From Sinomonas sp. ASV322 (lineage in GTDB: Bacteria; Actinomycetota; Actinomycetes; Actinomycetales; Micrococcaceae): DNA of 64,000 nt. Positions 51,971 to 60,272 of the stretch are shown one piece after another. Location: the NCBI RefSeq assembly GCF_030908245.1, contig NZ_JAVFJJ010000016.1:1-64000 (forward strand). Reading direction: 5' to 3'. The number at the start of each line of letters is the position of its first letter. Position 1 is the first letter of the stretch. A program made the translations under genes and the position numbers. The notes under the pieces are model-generated. The model was not told where the DNA came from. It did not search any database and was given only the letters and a program-made list of their open reading frames with translations.

Positions 51971-52976
51971 GCAGGCAGGCGCGTCGTCTCGGGGCGCGCG
52001 GCGGGCGGTCATCCGGGGCCTCGGAGCGGCCCTCCCTGCCAAGGTGGTGACCAACGACGACCTCTCGCGGGTGCACGATACGAGCGACGAGTGGATCCAG
52101 CGCCGCACGGGCATCCGCGAGCGGCGGCACGCGGCGGACGGCGAACAGACCAGCGACCTCGCGATCCTGGCCGCCCGGCGGGCCCTCGAAAGCGCCGGGG
52201 CGGAGCGGGCCGAGCTCGTGGTACTCGCGACGACCACTCCGGACAAGGTGTGCCCCGCCACGGCCCCCAAGGTGGCCGCCGTGCTCGGCCTCGCGGGCGT
52301 GCCCGCCTTCGACGTCTCGGCGGTGTGCTCGGGCTTCCTCTACGCCCTGGCCACCGCGGCGTGGGCCATCGAGTCGGGGAGCATCCAGTCCGCGCTCGTC
52401 ATCGGCGCGGAGACGTTCACGCGCCTCCTCGACCCCGTGGACCGGACGACGGCGGTCATCTTCGGCGACGGGGCGGGGGCCGTCCACCTCGAGTCCGGGA
52501 GCGAGGCCGAACCCGGCGCCGTCCTCATGACCCGGCTCTACGCGGACGGGACGGACGAGGAGCTGATCCACGTGCCGCAGCCGGACGACGGGGCACAGGG
52601 CTCCTACTTCCAGATGAACGGCCGCGAGGTCTTCACGAAGGCCGTCGAAGCCATGTCCGCCTCGGTCGACTCCGTCCTCGGCGAGATCGGCTGGCGGCGC
52701 GACGAGGTCGATGCGCTCATCGCGCACCAGGCCAACCTGCGCATCCTCACGGCCGTCGCCCACATCGCGGGCCTCGAAGCGGCCGACGCCGAAATCCACC
52801 TTGACCGGGTCGGCAACACGTCCGCCGCGTCGATACCCCTCGCCATGGCCGCCGCCGCGGCCGCCGGCCGACGGCGTCCCGGGGATCGCGTCGTCCTCAC
52901 CGCCTTCGGCGGCGGGACCACCTGGGGTGCCGCGGCCCTCACATGGCCCGAGCTGGCCGTCATCGATCCCCACTGA
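51954..52976 (+). CDS. Beta-ketoacyl-ACP synthase III (FabH-like)
   Basis: 340 residues of the thiolase fold. The catalytic triad is complete: Cys125 in VSAVCSGFLYAL, His258 in IAHQANLRIL and Asn288 in VGNTSAASIP. Also TSDEWIQRRTGI and the C-terminal FGGGTTWGAAAL. KAS III enzymes condense an acyl-CoA starter with malonyl-ACP or transfer acyl groups; here the acceptor is probably the ACP two genes on the same operon, giving the beta-ketoacyl substrate for the AvrD-like protein. A housekeeping fabH normally sits with fabD/acpP, so this is a specialised copy. Confidence 0.94.
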   Translation: MISSHEQAGASSRGARRAVIRGLGAALPAKVVTNDDLSRVHDTSDEWIQRRTGIRERRHAADGEQTSDLAILAARRALESAGAERAELVVLATTTPDKVCPATAPKVAAVLGLAGVPAFDVSAVCSGFLYALATAAWAIESGSIQSALVIGAETFTRLLDPVDRTTAVIFGDGAGAVHLESGSEAEPGAVLMTRLYADGTDEELIHVPQPDDGAQGSYFQMNGREVFTKAVEAMSASVDSVLGEIGWRRDEVDALIAHQANLRILTAVAHIAGLEAADAEIHLDRVGNTSAASIPLAMAAAAAAGRRRPGDRVVLTAFGGGTTWGAAALTWPELAVIDPH

Positions 52977-53016
52977 CCTTCCGCACGCACCTCGTGCGCA
53001 ACACCAGGAGAATTCC

Positions 53017-53280
53017 ATGCCCATCACCGCAGCCGACGTCACGCAGGCCATCGCCGCGACCATGGACGAGTACGCGTCCCTCGGACCCGAGCAGTCCTTC
53101 GTCGAGGCGGACATCGACTCCCTCTCGCTCGTCGAGGCGGCCGTCATCCTGACCAACCGCTTCGGCGTCCGCGTCGACGAATACGAACTCGCCGAGGCGG
53201 GCACCGCCTCCGCCACCGCACAGCTCATCCAGAGCCGCCTCGACGCGCTCCGCCGGACGCCCACCATCGCGGCGTCCTAG
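53017..53280 (+). CDS. Acyl carrier protein
   Basis: 87 residues with the phosphopantetheine site in ADIDSLSLVE (Ser35) and the acidic four-helix ACP pattern. AGGAG precedes the ATG at 53017. A stand-alone carrier next to a dedicated KAS III and a type II thioesterase points to a small acyl-derived natural product. Confidence 0.93.
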   Translation: MPITAADVTQAIAATMDEYASLGPEQSFVEADIDSLSLVEAAVILTNRFGVRVDEYELAEAGTASATAQLIQSRLDALRRTPTIAAS

Positions 53281-53328
53281 CCCGGACTCGAGCCTCCCAC
53301 CTGCCAACTCACTCCAAGGAGAACTGCC

Positions 53329-53946
53329 ATGGCTTCACCCGACGTGCGCATCGCCGTCGTCTACTACTCCGGCTCGGGACACACCGCGGTCCTCGCCGAG
53401 GCCGTCGAGCGCGCCGCAGCCGAGGCAGGCGCCGAGACGCGCCTGTTCCGCGTCGACGGGCTCGCCCAGGAGTCGTGGGACTTCCTCGACAGCGCCCACG
53501 CCATCGTCTTCGGGGCCCCGACCTATATGGGCACCGCCCCCGCCGCGTTCCACGCGTTCGCCGAGCTCACCCCGGGCCGCTGGCTCCAGCAGTCGTGGAA
53601 GGACAAGCTCGCGGCCGGCTTCACGAACGCCGCGTGCAAAGCCGGGGACAAGAGCTCGACCCTCGACTATTTCGCGACCTTCGCGGCCCAGCACGGCATG
53701 AACTGGATCAACCTCGGCCTCCTGCCCGGCTGGAGCAGCGTCACCGGAAGCGAAGACGATCTGAACCGCCTGGGCTACTTCAACGGCGCCGCGGCGCAGA
53801 GCCCGTCCGGGGCCGGCGTCGAGGGCGTCCACCGCGCGGACGTCGCGACCGCGGCCCACCTCGGCCGCCGCGTCGCCGAGCTCGCCAGGGTGTTCGTCGC
53901 GGGTCGGGCCGCGCTGGACGAAGAGCTCGTCGGGGCCTCGGCCTGA
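53329..53946 (+). CDS. Flavodoxin-fold NAD(P)H:quinone oxidoreductase-like protein
   Basis: 205 residues. FMN-binding P-loop VVYYSGSGHTAVLAEAV at the N-terminus, second FMN loop GAPTYMGTAPAAFHAF and GFTNAACKAGDKSSTL as in WrbA-like flavoproteins. It may reduce quinones or supply electrons to the monooxygenase downstream. The stop TGA overlaps the next ATG. Confidence 0.88.
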   Translation: MASPDVRIAVVYYSGSGHTAVLAEAVERAAAEAGAETRLFRVDGLAQESWDFLDSAHAIVFGAPTYMGTAPAAFHAFAELTPGRWLQQSWKDKLAAGFTNAACKAGDKSSTLDYFATFAAQHGMNWINLGLLPGWSSVTGSEDDLNRLGYFNGAAAQSPSGAGVEGVHRADVATAAHLGRRVAELARVFVAGRAALDEELVGASA

Positions 53947-54890
53947 TGGCGGAGACGACAGCCGCAGCCCGCACCGGGACCGCGTGGACGCTCGCGCGCA
54001 CGGCGCTCGGGCCGGCCATCGGCGGCACCACCTACCTTGCGGCGCAGTATCTGCCGCTAGCACCGTACTGGGACGCCGCCATCCGCTCGATCCCGGCCGG
54101 CATCCTGCTCCTCGTGTTCTGGCGCGGAACGCTCCGCGGCGTGTGGTGGGGCAAGGCGCTCGTCATCGGGACGCTCAACATCGGCGTCTTCTTCGGGCTG
54201 CTGTTCGTGTCGGCGCAGCGGCTCCCCGCGGGCGTCGCGGCGACCCTCGGGGCGCTCGCGACGCTCGTGGCCCTCGTCGCCGCCATCCCGATCTTGCGCG
54301 AACGGATCAGGCCCATCCAGTTCGCGGGGGGCCTCGTCGGCGTCGTCGGCGTCGCCCTGCTCGTGCTGCGCGGGACCGCCGCGATCGATCCCCTCGGCGT
54401 CGCCGCGGGACTCGGCTCCGCGGCGAGCCTCGGCATCGGCCTCACGCTCTCGCGGCGCTGGGGAAAGCCCGCGGACCTCCACGGCCTCGGCTTCGCCGGC
54501 TGGACCCTCATCCTCGGCGGGCTCGTGCTCGTCCCGGTGGCGTTCCTGCTCGAGGGGCCGCCGCCCGCCTTCACGCTGCCGCAGCTCGGCGGGATGGCGT
54601 ACGTGTCGATCGGCGGATCGGCCATCGGGTACGGGCTCCTGCTCACCGGGGTCCAGAAGCTCCCGATGTCCCTCGCCGCGCCGCTGCCGCTCATGAGCCC
54701 GCTCGCCGCGGCGCTCTCCGGATGGCTCATCGCGGGGCAGGTCCTCGGCGGGCTCCAGATCCTGGGCGCGTGCCTCGTCGGCGCCGCCGTCCTCCTCTGC
54801 ACGCTCAGGTTCCGACGGCCGCCCGCCGTCCGCGAGGCGTCCAGAACCGAATCGGCTGTGACCAGTGAAGCACCGGCAAGGAGCAGCTGA
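53946..54890 (+). CDS. EamA/DMT-family transporter
   Basis: 314 residues, ten predicted helices arranged as two EamA repeats (TYLAAQYLPLAPYWDAAIRSIPAGILLL and SIGGSAIGYGLLLTGVQKLPMSLAAPLPLMSPLAAAL). Members export metabolites and amino acid derivatives. Coupled by stop-start overlaps on both sides (TGATG), it is the likely exporter of the operon product. Confidence 0.92.
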   Translation: MAETTAAARTGTAWTLARTALGPAIGGTTYLAAQYLPLAPYWDAAIRSIPAGILLLVFWRGTLRGVWWGKALVIGTLNIGVFFGLLFVSAQRLPAGVAATLGALATLVALVAAIPILRERIRPIQFAGGLVGVVGVALLVLRGTAAIDPLGVAAGLGSAASLGIGLTLSRRWGKPADLHGLGFAGWTLILGGLVLVPVAFLLEGPPPAFTLPQLGGMAYVSIGGSAIGYGLLLTGVQKLPMSLAAPLPLMSPLAAALSGWLIAGQVLGGLQILGACLVGAAVLLCTLRFRRPPAVREASRTESAVTSEAPARSS

Positions 54891-56041
54891 TGGCGCGAAC
54901 TGCGGATGTCGAGGTGCTCATCGTGGGGGCTGGCCCCGTCGGCCTCATGCTGACCTGCCTCCTGCGGCGGCGCGGCATCAGCTGCGCCGTCGTCGACCGG
55001 CGGACGGGAATCGATCTGCGTCCACGGGCCATCACGCTCCACCGCACGGCCATTGACCTCTTCGCGGGGCTCGGCCTTCTGGAAGCCCTCCTGCGGGTCT
55101 CGATACCGATGGATCGGATCTCCTTCCACGCCCAGGACGGGCGCGAGTTCGTCGGGAGGCTCGCCGGCCAGGGCGGAATCGTCGACGGATACCTCAATAC
55201 GCTCCAGCCCTCTTATCAAGCGCTCCTCCTCGAGGAGGCGCGGAGGCTCGGCGCCGAGGTGAGGCTCGGAGCCGAGGTGGTCGGGCTGGCCCCGTCCGAA
55301 CACTCCGTCAGGGCATTCCTCGGTTCGCCCCGCGGCGGGCAGATCATGGACGCCGCCTTCGCGGTGGCGGCCGACGGCGCGACGAGCACCGTGCGCCGGC
55401 TCCTGAACGTCGAGATGGAGGGGAAGGGGCCGACGCGTTCTTACGTCCTCCTCGAAGGCGACCCCGTGCTTGCGCCCCCCGAGGGCGAGACTGGGCTCTA
55501 CGTCGGCGACGCGGGCATGGTCACGCTTGCACCGCTTCCCGCGGGCAAGGTAAGGATCGCCGGTCCCGCCGATGAGGGATTGCGGATCGAGCGAGGTGAC
55601 GAGATCAGCGCCGCCTCCGCCGCCGCGCTCATCGATCGCCTCGGATTCGGGCAGCGGCTGCTTCTCGCGAGGGCCGACCGCGTCACGCACTACACGGTCC
55701 GGCAGCAGGTCGCGAGCCGTTTCGACCACGGCCGCGTGCTCCTTGCCGGGGACGCGGCCCACCTCAACGCGCCGGCCGGCGGCCAAGGAGTCAACCTCGG
55801 GTTCGGCGACGCCGAAGCCCTTGCGTGGCGTATCGAGGCGGCGCTTGGCGCCTACGACGCGGGGCTCTTCGGCTCGTACGACGACGAACAGCGTCACCTC
55901 GCCGCCTCGACGATCGAGCAGGCCGACGTCTTCCCCATCGTGCAGGCCATCCGCGAGCACAGCACGCTTTCTGACCGGCACGCTCAAGCACTTCTCGACC
56001 AGCGCGCCATCGCCTGGACCCAGCATCGGGCGGCGGCCTAG
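54890..56041 (+). CDS. FAD-dependent monooxygenase (group A, PheA/TetX-like)
   Basis: 383 residues. Rossmann GAGPVG (13-18), the conserved Arg of RPRAITLHRTAIDLFAGLGL, DG motif VAADGATSTVRR and the second FAD motif VLLAGDAAHLNAPAGGQGVNLGFGDA. The layout is that of aromatic-polyketide hydroxylases but without their C-terminal thioredoxin-like domain. It should hydroxylate or epoxidise the intermediate, using NAD(P)H and O2. It begins at the exporter stop (TGATG). Confidence 0.92.
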   Translation: MARTADVEVLIVGAGPVGLMLTCLLRRRGISCAVVDRRTGIDLRPRAITLHRTAIDLFAGLGLLEALLRVSIPMDRISFHAQDGREFVGRLAGQGGIVDGYLNTLQPSYQALLLEEARRLGAEVRLGAEVVGLAPSEHSVRAFLGSPRGGQIMDAAFAVAADGATSTVRRLLNVEMEGKGPTRSYVLLEGDPVLAPPEGETGLYVGDAGMVTLAPLPAGKVRIAGPADEGLRIERGDEISAASAAALIDRLGFGQRLLLARADRVTHYTVRQQVASRFDHGRVLLAGDAAHLNAPAGGQGVNLGFGDAEALAWRIEAALGAYDAGLFGSYDDEQRHLAASTIEQADVFPIVQAIREHSTLSDRHAQALLDQRAIAWTQHRAAA

Positions 56042-56141
56042 CCCCGCTCCGGGCATCGTGCTGGCCACCGAGCGCGGCCCGGAGGAGCCACCCACTGACC
56101 CGGGCCTGCATCTGCAGGCTCCCGATCACACAGGAGAAACC

Positions 56142-56561
56142 ATGACCTTCCCCGCAATGCCTCCGGCCGTCGCCGAGTTCTACCGCGGCTCGCAGATCCC
56201 CGACGCGGACCTGTGGGCTGGCGCCTTCGCGGCCGACGGCGTGTTCCACGACCCGGTGGGCAGCGAGCCGATCGTCGGGCGCGAGGCCATCCGGGCCAAG
56301 CTCACCGCGGTCATCCCCAAGTTCCCCGGCTTCTACGGCCTCACGCCGCTCACGGCCCACACGGTAGCCGGCAGGACCGCCGTGGGCTGGACGGGCGCCG
56401 TCGTGGCCGCGAACGGCAATCCGATCAACTGGTCCGGGATCACGATCTTCACGCTCGACGAGGACGGCCTCATCGCGGACGCGGCGGCGTACTTCAACCA
56501 CGATGTGTTCGTGGCCCAGCTCAACGGGAGCTCGCTCCTGGGCGTTTCGCCCGCCCATTGA
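56142..56561 (+). CDS. SnoaL-like/NTF2-fold protein
   Basis: 139 residues: LWAGAFAADGVFHDPVGSEPIVGREAIRA is the standard SnoaL-like N-terminal half, with GWTGAVVAANGNPINW and FTLDEDGLIADAAAYFNHD completing the cone. SnoaL relatives catalyse aldol cyclisation or isomerisation in polyketide paths. Ribosome site AGGAG; 100 bp after the monooxygenase, with no obvious terminator between. Possible cyclase of the pathway. Confidence 0.85.
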   Translation: MTFPAMPPAVAEFYRGSQIPDADLWAGAFAADGVFHDPVGSEPIVGREAIRAKLTAVIPKFPGFYGLTPLTAHTVAGRTAVGWTGAVVAANGNPINWSGITIFTLDEDGLIADAAAYFNHDVFVAQLNGSSLLGVSPAH

Positions 56562-56609
56562 CCCCAGCAGGCCTCGACCGGCTGCAGGCACCTGTCCGGC
56601 AGCCGGGCG

Positions 56610-57257
56610 TCATGCTGCCCGGGCCGGGACGTAGCGGGCAATGGCCGCCGGGAGGGCACGGCTGCGGCGATGGAAGAGGTGCCCGCCGGTCACGAGGAGC
56701 CGCTCGGGCCGTGTGAGGCACCAGCGCTCCCAGTCCCACACGTCGCGCGCGGCGACGACTTCGTCGTCGTCCGCCGCAACGAGCAGGACGGGCGCCGCGA
56801 GCGAATGCTCCCGAGCGGCCTCCCGGCCGCCGTACGCGTCGAGGAGCGCCAGATCCGCCTCGAGCACCTCGGCGGCGCGCCGCCCCGACGCCGCGGGGAG
56901 GCCTGGGCGCGGCACCGCGCGCGGCCGGCGCATAGGATCCGGGGAAGCGCTCGCGGCGAGGACGACGGCGGCAGGCGGCAGGCCCGCTCGCTCGAGCAGG
57001 AGGGCGGCCTCGTAGGCGAGGACGGCACCCATGCTGTGGCCGTAGAGGACGACGCCGCCGCTCCCGAACTGCGCAAGGCCCTCGGCCATGGTCGCGGCGA
57101 GGTCCGCGAGCGAACCGTGCCGCGCGCCGCGATACCCAAGCAGCTCGAGCCGTGCTTCGGGAACGGACCACCCCGCGAAGCACGCGGTGGTCCCGCCGGC
57201 GTGGTGGATGCAGGCGACGACCGCCTCGTCGTAGACGCGGGGCATCGCCGTCGTCAT
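56610..57257 (-). CDS. Type II thioesterase (alpha/beta hydrolase)
   Basis: 215 residues, slightly shorter than usual (about 240). HHAGGTTACFAGW matches the type II thioesterase opening; the nucleophile is GHSMG (Ser75), the Asp is probably in VAADDDEVV and the His in GGHLFH (His193). It would clear or release acyl chains from the ACP. It is convergent with the SnoaL-like gene and starts two bases after the HxlR stop. Confidence 0.92.
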   Translation of the reverse strand: MTTAMPRVYDEAVVACIHHAGGTTACFAGWSVPEARLELLGYRGARHGSLADLAATMAEGLAQFGSGGVVLYGHSMGAVLAYEAALLLERAGLPPAAVVLAASASPDPMRRPRAVPRPGLPAASGRRAAEVLEADLALLDAYGGREAAREHSLAAPVLLVAADDDEVVAARDVWDWERWCLTRPERLLVTGGHLFHRRSRALPAAIARYVPARAA

Positions 57258-57258
57258 G

Positions 57259-57675
57259 TCAGTGGACGACGGCAGACGTGGCCTGCTGGCGGTCGTGGGA
57301 CATGCGGCTCCGGGCCACCGCGTCCATGTTCGACTCGGACCATGCCTTCATCGACTCGATGAGGGGAAGGAGCGAGCGGCCGAGACCCGTCAGCTCGTAG
57401 TCGCTGCGCGGCGGGATGCTCGGTGTCGTGGTCCGCAGGACCAGGCCGTCGCGCTCGAGCGCCCGCAGCGTCGAGGTGAGCATCTTCTGGCTCGCCCCGA
57501 CGATCTGCCGCCGAAGCTCGCTGTGCCGACGCGAGCCGCCGGCGAGCTCGAGCAGGATGAGCGTCACCCATTTGCTGCTGATCGCCTCGAGGAGCTGCCG
57601 CGCGGGGCAGCCCTCGAGCATGGCGTTGTAGTCCTCGTATGCGGCCTGGCGCTTCTGCTCCGCGGTCAGTGTCAC
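57259..57675 (-). CDS. HxlR family transcriptional regulator
   Basis: 138 residues with the HxlR winged helix: CPARQLLEAISSKWVTLILLELAGGSRRHSELRRQIVGASQKMLTSTLRALERDGLVLR and YELTGLGRSLLPLI. HxlR regulators respond to reactive aldehydes or quinones, sometimes through a Cys; one Cys lies at the start of the motif. GTG start at 57675 behind GGGGGG. Co-directional with the thioesterase and the XRE gene. Confidence 0.92.
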   Translation of the reverse strand: MTLTAEQKRQAAYEDYNAMLEGCPARQLLEAISSKWVTLILLELAGGSRRHSELRRQIVGASQKMLTSTLRALERDGLVLRTTTPSIPPRSDYELTGLGRSLLPLIESMKAWSESNMDAVARSRMSHDRQQATSAVVH

Positions 57676-57716
57676 GTTCGCCCCCCGATGGTGTGTCCAC
57701 ACGTACCACTCGGATC

Positions 57717-58592
57717 TTAGCCCGCGCCATGGGCCGTCCGCCCCCGGATGTCGTCGGAGGACGCCGAGAGCCAGCGCTCGAGCTGGGCGGCCGTGCGTGT
57801 CCCGGCGCGGGGGAGGTAGGTGTAGAGGCGCAGGGGCGAGTCGCCCTGGCTCATCGAGACGGGCTCGAAGCTCAGCATCCCGAGCGTCTCGTGCTCGAAC
57901 ACGATGTCCACGCGGTAGGTTTCGCCGACCATGTGCCGATCCCAGTACTCGCGGAACAGGGAGGAGCCTGCGCGAAGCCGGGCCGCCATCTCGTCGAACT
58001 CGCGGTCGTCGGGGTAGCGGGCGGTCTGGGCGCGGAACTGCTCGACGAGCGAGCGCCCCATGAGCTCGCGGTGGACGTATCGCCCGGCTACGCCCGGTTC
58101 GAGGAAGAAGCGTTCGAGGCAGCTCTCGCCGACCTTCGCGTCGAAGCATTCGCGCGCGAGGCGGTTGGCAGCCACGACGCGCCAGTATGGGTCTGCCGCG
58201 TAGGCCGGGGCGGCTGTCACCTCGATGAGGGCCTCGAGCCGGGCGCGCTCCGCGTCGACCGGGAACTCGGCCCGCGGGGGCCGCCGGGAGAGGCGGTGCA
58301 TGTAGCGGCGTTCGTCGTCGTCGAGCCGCAGGACGTCGGCGATCGCCTCGAGCACGTCGTCGGACGCCCCGATGGCGCGGCCCTGCTCGAGCCACGTGTA
58401 CCACGAGACCCCAACGTTGGCCATGACGGCCACCTCTTCACGGCGGAGGCCCGGCGTCCTCCGCCGTGCCGAGCGGGGCAGGCCGAGGTCTTCGGGGCTC
58501 AGCAGCCCGCGCTTGGAGCGGAGGAATTCCCCGAGCCTCCGATGCCGCTGGGAGGACGACGACGATCCGTCCGAGGTCTTGACAGCTTCCAT
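57717..58592 (-). CDS. XRE-type regulator with MmyB-like ligand domain
   Basis: 291 residues: HTH_31-type N-terminus (LGEFLRSKRGLLSPEDLGL, GLRREEVAVMANVGVSWYTWLEQGR) followed by the MmyB-like domain (APAYAADPYWRVVAANRLARECF, FEMAARLR-type segment and VFEHETLGMLSFEPV). In Streptomyces such regulators control methylenomycin-type clusters and bind fatty-acid-like ligands. The ATG at 58592 follows GAAGGGGGAA. It is a probable regulator of the neighbouring biosynthetic operon. Confidence 0.9.
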   Translation of the reverse strand: MEAVKTSDGSSSSSQRHRRLGEFLRSKRGLLSPEDLGLPRSARRRTPGLRREEVAVMANVGVSWYTWLEQGRAIGASDDVLEAIADVLRLDDDERRYMHRLSRRPPRAEFPVDAERARLEALIEVTAAPAYAADPYWRVVAANRLARECFDAKVGESCLERFFLEPGVAGRYVHRELMGRSLVEQFRAQTARYPDDREFDEMAARLRAGSSLFREYWDRHMVGETYRVDIVFEHETLGMLSFEPVSMSQGDSPLRLYTYLPRAGTRTAAQLERWLSASSDDIRGRTAHGAG

Positions 58593-58746
58593 TGCTTCCC
58601 CCTTCGCACTGCTCTTGCACGCAGCGGCCCGGCCTGCGCCGCGTTGCGCGTCGCGGACCGGGCCGCCGTCGTCGTGCACACCGCTCCTGCGGTGCGTGAT
58701 CCGGCAGCGAGTGCCGGAGTGTGCCCTGCCGTTAGGCAGAAAGCCG

Positions 58747-59466
58747 TCAGGCAGAGATCGTGGAGCGCTCCTCCTCCGGCCGGACGTCGAGCGCCGCGTA
58801 CTCGGCGGCGGCGAGCTCGATCGCGTCCTCGGGCCGCATCCTGACGGCGAGCCCGAAGTGGGCGGCCACCTGGAGCAGGCGCTCCTCGACCGTCCCCGAC
58901 ACGACGTGGAAGGGAATGCCGAGCTCGTCCATCGTCGTCTGGAGGATCTCGTCGGACATCGTCCGGAAGTTCTCGTTGACGGGCCGGTGGCCGTCGGCCG
59001 AGAGGGGAAGCTCGTGGCGCAAGTGCACGAACGCGTCGAACGACTTCCGCACGTGGAGCTTGAAGCTGTTCCCCAGGGAGGCCATGACCTCGCCGAAGTA
59101 CGCGAGCTCCGGGGTGAGCTCTACACTCTCGCCCGCGGCGAGGTGGGCTGAGCTGTTCGGGTTGAGCCCGAGCCGCACGCGCACCGAACCGTAGATCCAT
59201 TCCTGCAGCGATGAGCCGTCCGAGACGAAGCCCGTCTCCGCGAGCTGCGACTCGTAGACGGCGCGCTCAACGTGCCGCGTCACGATCATCTGGATGAGTT
59301 GCGTGGCCGTGCACTGCTCAAGGGTCTTCCCGGGAGCGGCCTCGGGCAGGATCTCGCGCATGGTGCGCGCCTTCGTGCGCGGAAGGCCCGTGTAGTGCGA
59401 GAGGGCCATGGACGTAAAGGTCTTGCCCGAGGAGTAGGTCCCCGAGATGCCGAGCCGCAGCGCCAT
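58747..59466 (-). CDS. NadR-like P-loop ATPase/kinase
   Basis: 239 residues. Walker A GTYSSGKT (Gly9-Thr16) at the N-terminus; the remainder resembles the AAA_28/NadR kinase-like group: RTMREILPEAAPGKTLEQCT, FVSDGSSLQEWIYG (lid-like), ESVELTPELAYFGEVM and IPFHVVSGTVEERL, where the Val-Ser-Gly is typical. It may phosphorylate a small molecule such as a sugar or nucleoside. It starts two bases after the azoreductase stop. Function is inferred only from the fold. Confidence 0.78.
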   Translation of the reverse strand: MALRLGISGTYSSGKTFTSMALSHYTGLPRTKARTMREILPEAAPGKTLEQCTATQLIQMIVTRHVERAVYESQLAETGFVSDGSSLQEWIYGSVRVRLGLNPNSSAHLAAGESVELTPELAYFGEVMASLGNSFKLHVRKSFDAFVHLRHELPLSADGHRPVNENFRTMSDEILQTTMDELGIPFHVVSGTVEERLLQVAAHFGLAVRMRPEDAIELAAAEYAALDVRPEEERSTISA

Positions 59467-59468
59467 GG

Positions 59469-60131
59469 TCAGTCCCTCACGAGGGCGGATTCGAGGCGCG
59501 CCGCGAAGCGTGGGGCGTGCGCGGCGAGCTCCGCCTCCGCGACGAGGCGCGTCGCCTCGGGGTCAGCGTTGAGAACGGTCGGAGCGAACCGGATGTGGGC
59601 CGCGTCCTCGATGCCGACGAACTCGAGCCAGTCCGCGAAGAACGTGCTCGAGTAGTCCGAGCCGAAGGCAGGGTCGATGCCCGGCGTGAAGACGCCCGAC
59701 GTGTGGATCGCGACGGCGTGCTTGTTCTCCATGAGGCCGCGGTACCCGGTCTCCGGGTCGAAGCCGAAGCTCCAGCCGGGCTGGGTCACAATGTCGACCC
59801 ACTGCTTGAGCGCGTAGGGGACGCCAGCGTTCCACATGGGGATGTTGAACACATACGCGTCGGCGGCCGCGAAGCGGTCGAAGACCGCGCGGGCGTCCTC
59901 CCATGCGCGCATCTGGGCGGGGGTCTGGTCCTGCCCTGTGAAGATGGCCATCTTGGCCTGTGCGGCCGTGGTCCCGAACTCCGGCAGGACGCCCTGGTCG
60001 AAGAGGTTGAGGGTCTCGACCTCGACACCCGGGGTGTGCTCGCGCACGGTGTCGAGGAAGAGGCGGGCGAGCTGGAGCGACTGGCTGTGGGCCTCGCGGG
60101 GGCTCGCGTTGACGTGGAGGATCGAGGGCAT
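59469..60131 (-). CDS. FMN-dependent NAD(P)H azoreductase-like oxidoreductase
   Basis: 220 residues of the AzoR/flavodoxin-2 family: HVNASPREAHSQSLQLARLFLD, FNIPMWNAGVPYALKQWVDIV and the FTPGIDPAFGSDYSSTF tail. It reduces quinones or azo compounds with NADH. Start ATG at 60131 with AAAGGAAG. Two palindromes lie between this gene and the divergent HAD gene. Confidence 0.9.
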   Translation of the reverse strand: MPSILHVNASPREAHSQSLQLARLFLDTVREHTPGVEVETLNLFDQGVLPEFGTTAAQAKMAIFTGQDQTPAQMRAWEDARAVFDRFAAADAYVFNIPMWNAGVPYALKQWVDIVTQPGWSFGFDPETGYRGLMENKHAVAIHTSGVFTPGIDPAFGSDYSSTFFADWLEFVGIEDAAHIRFAPTVLNADPEATRLVAEAELAAHAPRFAARLESALVRD

Positions 60132-60198
60132 GGGTCTTCCTTTCGAACGCCAGTGGGTCCCTTCCATCGTTCCCACTCGTTCGGGAGCAGCGGAAGAA

Positions 60199-60233
60199 GG
60201 CACTTTGAGGTGCCCCAGGCACTTCGAAGTACC
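60199..60233. promoter_or_regulatory. Two tandem 16-bp palindromic sites
   Basis: GGCACTTTGAGGTGCC (60199-60214) and GGCACTTCGAAGTACC (60218-60233), starts 19 bp apart, in the divergent azoreductase-HAD region. Arms of five to seven bases are complementary. They resemble HxlR- or MarR-type operators. Confidence 0.6.
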
Positions 60234-60272
60234 CTCCTGCGCGGCCTTGCGGAGTCGACTAGGCTCTGGGCC

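Noticed and set aside
58726-58754. CTGCC-GTTA-GGCAG hairpin and short direct repeats before the XRE gene
   Set aside because: It overlaps the 3' end of the next gene and the arms are only 5 bp; too weak to list as an operator or terminator.
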